This document shows, piece by piece, positions 8,075-16,616 of a DNA stretch of 64,000 nucleotides (position 1 is its first letter; every line of letters starts with the position of its first letter). Source of the DNA: Sphaerisporangium rhizosphaerae (GTDB taxonomy: Bacteria; Actinomycetota; Actinomycetes; Streptosporangiales; Streptosporangiaceae); contig NZ_JBHTCG010000008.1 in assembly GCF_042665155.1 (NCBI RefSeq), positions 1-64,000 of the forward strand, read 5' to 3'. A program made the position numbers and the translations under genes. Under the pieces are notes generated by a model. The model searched no databases. It was not told the DNA's origin and saw only the letters and a list, made by a program, of their open reading frames with translations.

Positions 8075-8725
8075 ATGAACGCTCCACACTTCACCCTCCC
8101 GAGGATCACCGCACTGCTCCGGCAGGCCGTGCCGCGGCTCCTCGAAGGCGTCGTCGCCCCGCTCGCCGTGTTCTACACCGCCCTGGCCGTGCTCGGCCTG
8201 GACGGGGCGCTGGTGGCGGCGGTGAGCTGGGTGTACGCCGGGGTGCTGTGGCGGGTCGTCCGCCGCCGGCCCGTCCCCGGCACGATGTTGCTGGCGGCGA
8301 TCGCCATCACCGCGCGGGCGGCGCTGGGCTGGTGGACGGGAAGTGCCGTCGTCTACTTCCTTCAGCCCGAACTGGGCACGATCTGCATCAGCATGGCCTT
8401 CCTCGCCTCGGTCCGCCTGAACAGGCCACTGGTCCAGAAGCTCACCCTGGACTACATCCACCTTCCCTCGGCCGTGCTGCGGCACGAGCGGGTGCGGCGC
8501 TTCTTCGCCCGCATCACGCTGCTGTGGGCGTTCGTGCTGCTGGCCAACTCCGCGGTCAGCATCTGGCTGCTCCTGCACCAGTCGATCGGCACCTACCTCC
8601 TGGTGCGCACGTCGGTGGTCGCGGCCATCAGCGGCGTCGCGGTCGGCGTCTCGATCTACGCCTTCCGCCGGGTGCTGCACCGCCTGCACGCCGACGCGCC
8701 CGCCCCGGCCATCACCGCCGGCTAG
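8075..8725 (+). CDS. VC0807-like membrane protein
   Basis: 216-residue membrane protein with five to six hydrophobic helices (about 22-48, 50-62, 68-88, 94-112, 150-172, 176-200) and a basic segment between them, resembling the VC0807 family of uncharacterised inner membrane proteins. GGGAGAAGC precedes the ATG by the right distance. Function unknown. A 10-bp hairpin follows the stop, so it is a single transcription unit, perhaps co-regulated with the divergent DUF5519-like gene through the shared inverted repeat. Confidence 0.65.
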   Translation: MNAPHFTLPRITALLRQAVPRLLEGVVAPLAVFYTALAVLGLDGALVAAVSWVYAGVLWRVVRRRPVPGTMLLAAIAITARAALGWWTGSAVVYFLQPELGTICISMAFLASVRLNRPLVQKLTLDYIHLPSAVLRHERVRRFFARITLLWAFVLLANSAVSIWLLLHQSIGTYLLVRTSVVAAISGVAVGVSIYAFRRVLHRLHADAPAPAITAG

Positions 8726-8731
8726 ACCGGA

Positions 8732-8757
8732 CGGCCGTCCGCCGGCGCGGACGGCCG
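8732..8757 (+). terminator. Terminator hairpin
   Basis: CGGCCGTCCG (8732-8741) pairs perfectly with 8748-8757 over a 6-base loop, starting 7 bp after the stop of the VC0807-like gene. Confidence 0.7.
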
Positions 8758-8919
8758 CTGCCACTGGCGACTCCTCTCCCCCGCCCGACGTGACGCTCCC
8801 GATGCGATGGACCGGAAGCGATCCGGGATATCCGCACGTCTCGGCCCTAGGCGACATGTGCGCGAATGTGCGCCGATGGGCAAAGATGAGGGCATTTCCT
8901 GTGCGGAGAGGACGGAATC

Positions 8920-9639
8920 ATGGGATGCGCACTCGTCACCGGGGCCTCGCGGGGTCTCGGCGCGGCCATCGCCGAACGGCTGGCGGCCGACGGCTGGAAG
9001 GTCGTCGTCAACTACGCCCACGACACCGCGGGCGCGACGGCGGTGGCCGGCCGCATCGGCGCGGCGGCGTACGTGGCGCGGTTCGACGTCACCGACGAGG
9101 AGGAGGTCGCGCGCGGCGTCGAGGACGTCCGCGAGCGGGTCGGCCCGATCGGCGTCGTGGTGAACAACGCGACCGGCCCGCAGCCGATGATGCCGATCGA
9201 GAAGCAGACCTGGCAGGACCACCTCGACCAGCTCCGGTTCTTCGTCAAGGCGCCTCTGCTGCTCCTGCACGCCGTGCTGCCCGACTTCAAGGCCGCCGGT
9301 GAGGGGCGCGTCGTCAACATCGGCAGCGAGGTGGCCGATCTGGGCAACGCCGACTTCGCGCACTACGTGTCGGCCAAGGCGGCCATGCACGGCCTGACCC
9401 GCTCGTGGGCCCGCGAGCTCGGACCGCTCGGCATCACCGTCAACACCGTGGAACCGGGCTGGATCCCGGTGGAGCGCCACGCCGGCGACGACTGGAGCGA
9501 CTACGAGGCGCGGCTGCCGCTGCGCCACATGGGCGTTCCCGCCGACGTCGCCGAGGCGGTCGCCTATCTGGCCTCCCCCGGCGCCCGCTTCGTCACCGGC
9601 CAGCGGCTGGCCGTCAACGGGGGCAACACCATGAGCTAG
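8920..9639 (+). CDS. Short-chain dehydrogenase/reductase (FabG-like)
   Basis: 239-residue classical SDR. The cofactor motif TGASRGLG is at 7-14, NNA at 82-84, and the catalytic Ser, Tyr and Lys are S136, Y149 and K153 (YVSAK). 'TVEPGW' takes the place of the usual NxxxPG segment, and the C-terminal 'FVTGQRLAVNGG' is FabG-like. A single-domain NAD(P)H oxidoreductase; 3-oxoacyl-ACP reductase is a common annotation but its isolated position does not support fatty acid synthesis. GAGAGGA lies upstream of the ATG. Substrate unknown. Confidence 0.85.
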   Translation: MGCALVTGASRGLGAAIAERLAADGWKVVVNYAHDTAGATAVAGRIGAAAYVARFDVTDEEEVARGVEDVRERVGPIGVVVNNATGPQPMMPIEKQTWQDHLDQLRFFVKAPLLLLHAVLPDFKAAGEGRVVNIGSEVADLGNADFAHYVSAKAAMHGLTRSWARELGPLGITVNTVEPGWIPVERHAGDDWSDYEARLPLRHMGVPADVAEAVAYLASPGARFVTGQRLAVNGGNTMS

Positions 9640-9660
9640 CTCCGCGTCATGACCCTTATT

Positions 9661-9699
9661 TCATCGGTCGTTGATTTCAACGACTGATGAGTTTATGGT
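9661..9699 (+). promoter_or_regulatory. Promoter with operator over the -35 box
   Basis: GTCGTTGA-TT-TCAACGAC (9667-9684) is a perfect palindrome, extended by TCATC/GATGA outside one mismatch to 30 bp (9661-9690). TTGATT (9671-9676) inside it and TATGGT (9694-9699) lie 17 bp apart, a near-ideal promoter for the phosphotransferase gene at 9773. The size and symmetry fit a TetR-family operator. No TetR gene is adjacent. Confidence 0.7.
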
Positions 9700-9772
9700 G
9701 GGGTCATACGACGGACAGCGTCGCCGGAAGTGCGGGCCCCGTCCGCCCCGGCGGCTCCACAGGGAGACCGAC

Positions 9773-12445
9773 ATGCTGACCTCCGACGGTGACCGCCGGC
9801 TCGCCGGCCCGGAGCACCACCCCCTGATCCTCGGCTTCCAGGACATCGCCTCCGACGCGCTGCCGCTGGTCGGGGGCAAGGCCGCCAACCTCGGCGTGCT
9901 GACCCGGGCCGGGCTGCCCGTGCCGCCGGGGATCTGCCTGACCACCTGGGCCTACCGCCGCGTCGCCGAGGGCGCGCACCTCGGCGAGGTGCTGGACGCC
10001 CTGGCGCGCACCGCCCCCGGCGACACCGCCGCGCTGGCCGAGCTGGCCGGCCGGGCGCGCGCCGCCGTCCTGGCCGCCCCCGTGCCCGACGACATCGCCC
10101 GCGCCGTGCGGCGCGCGGCCGACGGCCCGGTGGCGGTCCGCTCGTCGGCCACCGCCGAGGACCTCCCGGACGCGAGCTTCGCCGGCCAGCAGGACACCTA
10201 CCTGAACGTGGTCGGCCCCGAGGCGGTGCTGGACGCCGTCCGCCGCTGCTGGGCCTCGCTGTGGACCGACCGCGCCGTCGCCTACCGCGCGGCCAACGGC
10301 ATCGACCACGCCGCCGTCCACCTGGCCGTGGTCATCCAGCGCATGGTGCAGGCCGAGGTCGCCGGGGTGATGTTCACCGCCAACCCGGTCACCGGACGGC
10401 GCCGCGAGGTGGTGATCGACGCCAGCCCCGGGCTCGGCGAGTCGGTGGTCTCCGGCGGGGTGAACCCCGACCACTTCGTGGTCGGCCCGGCCAAGAAGAT
10501 CACCAAGCGGGTGCTCGGCGACAAGGCGACGGTGATCCGCTCGGTCGGGGGCGGCGGCACCGAGCAGGTCGCGCGGGAGTCCGCCGACGGTCCGTGCCTG
10601 ACCGACGACCAGATCGTCGCCCTGGCCGGGCTCGGGGCCCGCGTGGAGGACCACTACGGCTCCCCGCAGGACACCGAGTGGGCGATCGACTCCTCCGGAG
10701 CGCTCTGGCTCACCCAGGCCCGGCCGATCACCACCCTGTACCCGCTGCCCGAGACGGACCCAGGCGGCCTGAGGGTGTACTTCTGCTTCAGCCTGGCGCA
10801 GGGCCTGCACCGGCCGATCACCCCGATGGGCGTCTCGGCCTTCCGCACGCTGGCCGGCTCGGTCATCGCCACTCTTTTCGGCCCGCGCACCGGCCCCCTC
10901 CCGCTCACGGAGCCGGGCATGCGCCTGTTCGGGGACGTCACCGGCGTCATGCGCAGCCGGGTGGGCCGGGCCGTCGTGCCCCGGCTGCTGGACGTCATGG
11001 AGGCGCGGTCGGCGGTCGTGCTGCGGAGCCTGTTCGACGACCCGCGGCTGAGCGTGACCCACCGTTCGCCGCTGCCCGCGGTGCGCCGGGTCTGGCGCGT
11101 CGCCGCCCGCTATCGCACACCGGTGCGCATCGTGCAGGCGCTGCGCGACCCGCGCAGCGCGCGGCGGCGCATGGCGTGGGTCGTCGAGCGCCTGCGCGAG
11201 CGGCTGGCGCTGTCGCCGGACGCCACCCCCGAGCAGCGGCTCGACCACGTGGAACACTGCCTCGGCACCCAGGTGGTGCCGATGATCCCGCACATCGTGC
11301 CCTTCCCGGCCGCCGGGTTTCTGATGATGGCCCTGGCCGCCCGCCTGCTCCGCGGGCGCGGCAGGCCCGGCGAGCTGCCGACCGTGCTGCGAGGACTGCC
11401 GCACAACGTCACCACCGAGATGGACCTGGCCCTGTGGCACGCGGCCTCGCGCATCCGCGCCGACGCCGCCTCGGCCCGCGCGCTGGCCGGCCCGGCCCTG
11501 CCGCAGGGCGAACTGCCGCCCGTGCTGCGCGCGGAGCTGGACGGCTTCCTGGCCCGCTACGGCCACCGGGCCGTCGCCGAGATCGACGTGGGCATGCCCC
11601 GCTGGGCGGACGACCCGTCGCACGTGCTGGGCGTGCTCGCCAACTACCTGCGGCTGGACGACCCATCCCTGGCCCCCGACGAGCAGTTCGCCCGGGGGGC
11701 GCGCGAGGCGGAGGAGATGATCGGCACGCTGGCCCGCCGGGTGGGCGGCCTGCGCGGACGCGTCGTGCGCTTCGCCCTGGGACGCACCCGCGAGCTGGCG
11801 GGCTACCGGGAGATGCCCAAGTTCTGCTTCATCGTGGCCCTCGGCGAGATGCGCGGGCACCTGGCGGCGGTCGGGAAGGAACTGGCCGGGCGCGGGCTGC
11901 TGGAGGAGCCGGACGACGTGTTCATGCTGAGCATCGCCGAGGCGCGGGCCGGGCTCGGCGGCGCCGACCAGCGCGCGCTCGTCCGCACGCGCCGCGCGAC
12001 CTACGAGCGGGAGCTGCGGCGGCGGCACATTCCCCGTGTCATGCTCTCCGACGGCACCGAGCCGGAGGCGGTGGGGGCCGCGGCGCCCGTCGAGGGCGCC
12101 ATGACCGGCACTCCCGCCTCCCCCGGCACGGTGACCGGCAAGGCGCGGGTCATCCTCGACCCGGTGGGCGCCCACCTGTCGCCCGGCGAGATCCTGGTCG
12201 CGCCCTCCACCGACCCCGGCTGGACGCCGCTGTTCCTGACGGCGGGCGGCCTGGTGATGGAGATGGGCGGCTCGAACTCCCACGGCGCGGTGGTGGCCCG
12301 CGAGTACGGCATCCCGGCGGTCGTCGGAGTGCCGGACGCCACCTCGCGGGTCGCCACCGGGGACGAGATCACCGTGGACGGCACCACCGGCGCCGTCACC
12401 CTGGCCGCGTCCCCGGCCGCGTCCCCGGCCCGACCGCCCGCCTGA
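9773..12445 (+). CDS. Rifampicin phosphotransferase-like PEP-synthase family enzyme
   Basis: 890 residues. An ATP-binding (PPDK_N) domain fills about 15-310 ('GGKAANLGVL', 'RSSATAEDLPDASFAGQ'), followed by a helical central domain (about 320-765) with 'RYGHRAVAEIDVGMPRW', close to the rifampicin-binding region of Rph enzymes, and a C-terminal swivelling domain with 'GSNSHGAVVAREYGIP', catalytic H837. Domain order ATP - central - His and total length match Rph rather than PEP synthase, which has the His domain in the middle. Rph inactivates rifamycins by phosphorylation; paralogues of unknown substrate are common, so resistance is not certain. Start at ATG 9773 with GGGAG 7 bp upstream. Confidence 0.8.
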   Translation: MLTSDGDRRLAGPEHHPLILGFQDIASDALPLVGGKAANLGVLTRAGLPVPPGICLTTWAYRRVAEGAHLGEVLDALARTAPGDTAALAELAGRARAAVLAAPVPDDIARAVRRAADGPVAVRSSATAEDLPDASFAGQQDTYLNVVGPEAVLDAVRRCWASLWTDRAVAYRAANGIDHAAVHLAVVIQRMVQAEVAGVMFTANPVTGRRREVVIDASPGLGESVVSGGVNPDHFVVGPAKKITKRVLGDKATVIRSVGGGGTEQVARESADGPCLTDDQIVALAGLGARVEDHYGSPQDTEWAIDSSGALWLTQARPITTLYPLPETDPGGLRVYFCFSLAQGLHRPITPMGVSAFRTLAGSVIATLFGPRTGPLPLTEPGMRLFGDVTGVMRSRVGRAVVPRLLDVMEARSAVVLRSLFDDPRLSVTHRSPLPAVRRVWRVAARYRTPVRIVQALRDPRSARRRMAWVVERLRERLALSPDATPEQRLDHVEHCLGTQVVPMIPHIVPFPAAGFLMMALAARLLRGRGRPGELPTVLRGLPHNVTTEMDLALWHAASRIRADAASARALAGPALPQGELPPVLRAELDGFLARYGHRAVAEIDVGMPRWADDPSHVLGVLANYLRLDDPSLAPDEQFARGAREAEEMIGTLARRVGGLRGRVVRFALGRTRELAGYREMPKFCFIVALGEMRGHLAAVGKELAGRGLLEEPDDVFMLSIAEARAGLGGADQRALVRTRRATYERELRRRHIPRVMLSDGTEPEAVGAAAPVEGAMTGTPASPGTVTGKARVILDPVGAHLSPGEILVAPSTDPGWTPLFLTAGGLVMEMGGSNSHGAVVAREYGIPAVVGVPDATSRVATGDEITVDGTTGAVTLAASPAASPARPPA

Positions 12446-12581
12446 CCGCTCGACCGATCACCTGACCGCCCGCCCGTCGCCGCTGGTGCGCTGTCCACGA
12501 ACGTGCACCGGCTCGGGCGCCGTAGCAGGCGCCGGCATCGCCGCACCACGACCCGCCGACCCGGCGCCGATCACTACAGCC

Positions 12582-12795
12582 CGTGGCCGGGGATGGAGAG
12601 CCGCACCCGGCGCACGTACGCGGTCACCGCACCAGGCGCGGCCCGGGGCGGAGAGACGCGCCCGGCGAACGCACGCGGTCACCGCACCAGGCGCGGCCCG
12701 GGGCGGAGAGACGCGCCCGGCGAACGCACGCGGTCACCGCACCAGGCGCGGCCCGGGGCGGAGAGACGCGCCTGGCGAACGTACGCGGTCACCGC
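12582..12795. repeat. 55-bp tandem repeat, about 3.9 copies
   Basis: Copies begin at 12618, 12673 and 12728 (ACGCGGTCACCGC...), each exactly 55 bp and nearly identical. A partial fourth begins at 12783 and runs into the stop codon of the LLM gene, and a diverged partial copy lies at 12582-12617. Each unit contains GGCGCG and CGCGCC separated by 16 bp, able to form a GC hairpin. The period is not a multiple of three and no coding frame is credible. The array fills most of the 350-bp gap between two convergent genes; 12446-12581 shows nothing else. Confidence 0.85.
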
Positions 12796-13706
12796 TAGGT
12801 GAGCAGGCTTGTGAGCAGGCGCCGGGTGCGCGCGGCGTCCTCGCCCGTGACGAAGGTGGCGGCGGCGAAGTCGGTCACCCCGAGCGCGGCGAGGTCGGCG
12901 ATCTGGGCGGCGACCTCGTCCTCCTCGCCGATGATCGCCACGTCGCCGGGGCCGGCCGCGCCCTCCCGGTCGAGCATCGCGCGGTAGGAGGGCAGTTGGC
13001 CGTAGATGGAGAAGACCTTCGAGGCGCGCTCCCTGGCGGCGTCCCGGTCGCCGGTGACGGCGACCGGGAGCGCGCACACGACGCGCGGGGCGGGGCGTCC
13101 CGCCTCCGCCGCGGCCCCGGTGATGGCCGGGACGACGTGGTCGGCGATGGTCTTGGGCCCGGTCATCCACAGGATCGTGCCGTCGGCCGTCTCCCCCGCC
13201 AGGCGCAGCATGCGGGGCGCGAGCGCGGCGATCAGCAGGGGCACCCCCTCCCGGGCGCGCGGAGTGCCCAGTTCGACGTGGGCCCGGAGCGTCTCGCCGT
13301 CGACGTCGGCCCGCTCACCGCGCAGCAGGGGGGCCAGCACCGCGAGGTACTCGCGCATGTGGCGCGCCGGCTTGTCGTAGCTGTAGCCGTACATGTCCTC
13401 GATGACGACCCGGTGCGACAGCCCGACGCCGAGCGCGAGCCTGCCGCCGAGGGCCAGGTCGGCGGTGAGGGCCTGCTGTGCCAGGACGGCCGGGTGGCGC
13501 GGGTAGGTCGGCACGACGGCGGTGCCGAGCTCGATGCCGGGGACGCGGGCGCCCGCGGCCGCGAGCGCGGTCAGCGCGTCGAGCCCGAAGATGTTGGAGA
13601 CCCACGCCGAGGCGAACCCGTCGGCGGCGGCGCCGGCGATGCGCTCCTCCAGCTTGACGATCGCGTCCGGCCCCGAGGGCTCGTTGAGGTACAACCCGAT
13701 GCGCAT
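12795..13706 (-). CDS. LLM-class F420-dependent oxidoreductase
   Basis: 303-residue TIM-barrel protein of the luciferase-like monooxygenase class. It starts 'MRIGLYLNE' and contains 'ELGTAVVPTYPRHPAVLAQQ' near 70-90 and 'RLALGVGLSH' near 95, typical of F420-dependent members in actinobacteria. Start at ATG 13706, where homologues begin; longer in-frame starts add only low-quality sequence. The 55-bp repeat array abuts its stop codon. Divergent from a lipoprotein gene. Substrate unknown; such enzymes usually reduce or oxidise secondary metabolites or cofactors. Confidence 0.85.
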   Translation of the reverse strand: MRIGLYLNEPSGPDAIVKLEERIAGAAADGFASAWVSNIFGLDALTALAAAGARVPGIELGTAVVPTYPRHPAVLAQQALTADLALGGRLALGVGLSHRVVIEDMYGYSYDKPARHMREYLAVLAPLLRGERADVDGETLRAHVELGTPRAREGVPLLIAALAPRMLRLAGETADGTILWMTGPKTIADHVVPAITGAAAEAGRPAPRVVCALPVAVTGDRDAARERASKVFSIYGQLPSYRAMLDREGAAGPGDVAIIGEEDEVAAQIADLAALGVTDFAAATFVTGEDAARTRRLLTSLLT

Positions 13707-13870
13707 CCGTCCGTCCCGTCCACTCACCATACCGAATGAAATTCTGTTCGTGTGCGGGTTCATGGTACGCAACCGCGCGCCGTCCGCGAACGCACACGCG
13801 GGCGCGCGTCCACGGCCGCCGGGCGGACGCCCGCGCCGCGCGCCGGAGGATGATCGGTAGAGTGGCGGGG

Positions 13871-14305
13871 ATGCGGGGTGTCCTGGCGTGCGGTCTGGTC
13901 CTGCTGCTGGCCTGCGCCTGCGGCGGCCCCGAGCCGTCCTTCGAGCAGGCCGCGCGTTTCCTGCGCGACGACGGCGCCGCGCTGAGCCGGCTCTCGCTGC
14001 CGGGCAAGACCACGGCCTTCACCCGCGAGACGACCGGCTGCCCGGCGGGCACCGCCCGCAGCGTCTACAAACTCACCGGCGACCTGCCCGCCGAGCCTGA
14101 CGCCCACGCCATGGCGACGGTCACCGCCATCCTCGCCTCCGATCTCCATCGCATGGGCTACCAGGAGGGCGACAACCCGCAGGAGCGGTTCGGCGTGAAC
14201 GTCAGCACGATGAAGAAGGAGTCGCTCGGCATCGTGGTCACCGTCATCGTGCGCTCGGGCCGGCCGAACGTCGAGGTCACCGGCACGACGGCCTGCGCCT
14301 CCTGA
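13871..14305 (+). CDS. Putative secreted lipoprotein, function unknown
   Basis: 144 residues. A short N-terminal hydrophobic stretch ends in 'LLLACACGG', fitting a lipobox with the acylated Cys at 15 (or 17). The mature part is a mixed alpha/beta protein of about 125 residues with no motif I recognise and one further Cys pair (C58 and C142, approximate), which may form a disulphide. Start choice is weak: the ATG at 13871 gives the best signal, but GTG 13862 is possible. Convergent with the sugar isomerase gene. Confidence 0.6.
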   Translation: MRGVLACGLVLLLACACGGPEPSFEQAARFLRDDGAALSRLSLPGKTTAFTRETTGCPAGTARSVYKLTGDLPAEPDAHAMATVTAILASDLHRMGYQEGDNPQERFGVNVSTMKKESLGIVVTVIVRSGRPNVEVTGTTACAS

Positions 14306-14390
14306 CCGGAGGTACCGCCGGGCGGCTCCGTAGCGCTCCGTCCGGCTCCGCCGGTGCGGGCGACACCGCCGGGCGCACCGGGGGCGTGCT

Positions 14391-15290
14391 CTACAGGACC
14401 TCGGTGACGTAGCGGCGGATCAGCGTGGCGATCACCTCGTGGCCGTCGGCGTCCCACACGTCCGCGTTGAAGATCTCCACCTCGACGAACCCGGTGTACC
14501 CCGCCGCGTCGACGGCGGCGCGCAGCGGGCGGAAGTCGATCACGCCGTCGCCCATCATCCCCCGGCCGAGCAGCGGATCCGCGGGCAGCGGCACCAGGTA
14601 GTCGCAGACCTGGAACGCCGCGATGCGCGGGCCGGCCCGCGCGACCTGCGACAGCACCTCCGGATCCCACCAGACGTGGAAGGTGTCGACCACCACGCCG
14701 ACCGCCTCGGCGGGCCAGCGGGCGGCCAGGTCGACGGCCTGGCCGAGCGTCGAGAGCACGGCGCGGTCGGCGCAGTACATCGGGTGCAGCGGCTCCAGGG
14801 CCAGCCGCACGCCCGCCCGCACCGCGTACGGCACCAGTTCCTCCAGCACGGCGGCCACCCGGTCGCGCGCGCCGGCCAGGTCGCGGGACCCGGCCGGCAG
14901 CCCGCCGACGACCATGACCAGGCAGCCGGCGCCCAGGGTGGCGGCCTCGTCGATGGCACGGCGGTTGTCCTCGAGCGCGCGGGAGGCGCCGGCGGGGTCG
15001 GCGGCGGTCAGGAAGCCGCCCCGGCACAGCGACGACACCTGGAGCCCGGCGTCGCGGACCAGCCGGGCGGTCGCGGCCAGGCCGTGCTCGGCGACCTGCT
15101 CGCGCCACAGGCCGATCGCCGGCACGCCGAAGCGCGCGCAGCCCGCGACCGCCTCGGCGACGCCCCACCGGCGGGTCGTCCACTGGTTGAGGGACAGCCG
15201 GGTGAGCCGCGGATCGCCCGGCGGCGGCGTCCGGACCGTCGCCGGGCGCCCGGACGGCACGTCCACGGCGGGGCCGTGGCGCGCGCTCAC
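14391..15290 (-). CDS. Sugar phosphate isomerase/epimerase-like TIM barrel
   Basis: 299-residue protein of the xylose-isomerase-like TIM-barrel superfamily. Metal-ligand type residues appear as 'LALEPLHPMY' (E at about 165), 'VVDTFHVWWDPE' (about 197), 'QVCDYL' (about 226) and 'GYTGFVEVEIF' (about 274). The GTG start overlaps the stop of the upstream gene by 4 bp, so translation is coupled. Last gene of a three-gene operon with a Gfo/Idh/MocA dehydrogenase and a DUF993 protein. Likely an isomerase or epimerase acting on a keto- or inosose-type intermediate; substrate not predictable. Confidence 0.82.
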   Translation of the reverse strand: MSARHGPAVDVPSGRPATVRTPPPGDPRLTRLSLNQWTTRRWGVAEAVAGCARFGVPAIGLWREQVAEHGLAATARLVRDAGLQVSSLCRGGFLTAADPAGASRALEDNRRAIDEAATLGAGCLVMVVGGLPAGSRDLAGARDRVAAVLEELVPYAVRAGVRLALEPLHPMYCADRAVLSTLGQAVDLAARWPAEAVGVVVDTFHVWWDPEVLSQVARAGPRIAAFQVCDYLVPLPADPLLGRGMMGDGVIDFRPLRAAVDAAGYTGFVEVEIFNADVWDADGHEVIATLIRRYVTEVL

Positions 15291-16435
15291 GCCGCCACCC
15301 CGGCCGTGGCGAGCAGGGCGCGCATGCGGGCCTGCGCCAGTCCGGGATCGGGCAGCAGGCCGGCCCGTCCGGCCAGCCGGAACACCTCGGAGAGGTGGAC
15401 GATCGAACGGGCGGACTGCGCCCCGCCGACCATGGTGAACGCGTCCTGGTGCCCGGCCACCCAGGCGAGGAACACGATGCCCGTCTTGTAGTGGTAGGTC
15501 GGCGTCTCGAACAGCTTGCGGGACAGCGGGACGGTCGGCTCCAGCAGTTCCCGGTAGCGGGCGGCGTCGCCGGCGTCCAGCGCCTGGAGGGCGGCCGACG
15601 CCACGGGGGCGATCGGGTCGAAGACGCCGAGCAGGGCGTCACTGCCGGACTCGATGAGCGGTGAGTAGTCGAAGTCGTCGCCGGTGTAGAGCCGCACGCC
15701 CGCCGGGAGGGCCGCGCGCAGCCGCACCTCGCGCTCGGCGTCCAGCAGCGAGACCTTGACTCCGTCGACGCGGCCGGCGTGCTCGTGGACCAGCGTGAGC
15801 AGCGCGTCGGTGGCGGCGTCCAGGTCGCGCGAGCCCCAGTATCCGGCGAGCGACGGGTCGAACATCTCGCCCAGCCAGTGCAGGATGGCCGGCCGGTCCA
15901 CCTCCGCCAGGAGCCTGCCGTAGACGGCGTGGTAGTCGCCGGGCGTGCGCGCGACCGCGGCGAGCTGCCTGCTGGCCATGAGGATCACCCGGGCCCCGGC
16001 CGCCTGGACGGTCTCCACCTGCTCGCCGTACGCCTTCAGCACCTCCTCGCACGTGGCGGCCCGCGGCGCGTGGTCGGTGCCGGCCCCGCAGGCGACGAGC
16101 TCCGCCGGGTCGCCGAACCGCGCCGCCTCGGCCGCGGTGCGCCGGATCAGCTCGCGGGTCGCCGGCCAGTCCAGGCCCGTGTTGCGCTGCGCGGTGTCCA
16201 TGGCGTCGGCCACGCGCATGCCGTAGGACCACAGGTGGCGGCGGAAGCGCAGCGTGGCCTCCCAGTCGACCCGCGCGGGGGCGCCCGGGGTGTTGTCGCC
16301 GAGCGGGTCGGCGACGACGTGCGCGGCGGCGTAGACCACGCGGGAGCGCGGCGGCCCCGGCGGGAGCGGCCACGCGGCGGGCGGGCCCGGCTCGTACGGC
16401 TCCAGCGTCCCCTCGGCGGTGGGCAGCAGGATCAT
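15287..16435 (-). CDS. DUF993 family, dihydrodipicolinate synthase-like protein
   Basis: 382-residue protein of the DUF993 family, predicted TIM barrel related to dihydrodipicolinate synthase/aldolase enzymes. 'GRVDGVKVSLLD' near residue 225 supplies a Lys at the position where this superfamily forms a Schiff base, and 'LYTGDDFDYS' follows about 25 residues later. AAGGGG precedes the ATG at 16435 by 4 bp. It is preceded by a 181-bp gap holding a 21-bp repeat and overlaps the next gene by 4 bp. A retro-aldol or dehydratase step in sugar breakdown is inferred from family and neighbours; no reaction is established to my knowledge. Confidence 0.8.
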   Translation of the reverse strand: MILLPTAEGTLEPYEPGPPAAWPLPPGPPRSRVVYAAAHVVADPLGDNTPGAPARVDWEATLRFRRHLWSYGMRVADAMDTAQRNTGLDWPATRELIRRTAAEAARFGDPAELVACGAGTDHAPRAATCEEVLKAYGEQVETVQAAGARVILMASRQLAAVARTPGDYHAVYGRLLAEVDRPAILHWLGEMFDPSLAGYWGSRDLDAATDALLTLVHEHAGRVDGVKVSLLDAEREVRLRAALPAGVRLYTGDDFDYSPLIESGSDALLGVFDPIAPVASAALQALDAGDAARYRELLEPTVPLSRKLFETPTYHYKTGIVFLAWVAGHQDAFTMVGGAQSARSIVHLSEVFRLAGRAGLLPDPGLAQARMRALLATAGVAA

Positions 16436-16548
16436 CGAGCCCCTTCCCCTACGGACGGCGGCACGGCGCGGGACGGCGGGGACCCGGCGCGGGTACGCGA
16501 AGGCACAGGGGCGGACCTCCGGGGCACGCCGCAGGTTCGCGCGGACAC

Positions 16549-16611
16549 GAGGTCGGACCACCATGGCGCGGGGCCGGACCACGCAGGCACGGGGCCGGAC
16601 CACGAAGGCTT
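16549..16611. repeat. 21-bp tandem repeat, about 3 copies, inside an operon gap
   Basis: GGGGCCGGACCACGCAGGCAC (16570-16590) is followed by a copy differing at three positions (16591-16611) and preceded by a diverged copy (16549-16569, about 15 of 21 matching). It lies between the dehydrogenase stop and the DUF993 start. The unit is a multiple of three and would encode a VVRPRA-like heptad on the minus strand, but that frame has no start. Confidence 0.7.
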
Positions 16612-16616
16612 GGCGG

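Noticed and set aside
9704..12283. 859-residue minus-strand frame antisense to the phosphotransferase
   Set aside because: Low-quality composition and no recognisable motif; the plus-strand gene has complete domains.
12582..12795. CRISPR array
   Set aside because: The 55-bp units are contiguous without unique spacers and have no Cas genes nearby.
12486..13739. 417-residue plus-strand frame over the tandem repeat
   Set aside because: It is antisense to the LLM gene and reads out-of-phase through a repeat whose period is not a multiple of three.
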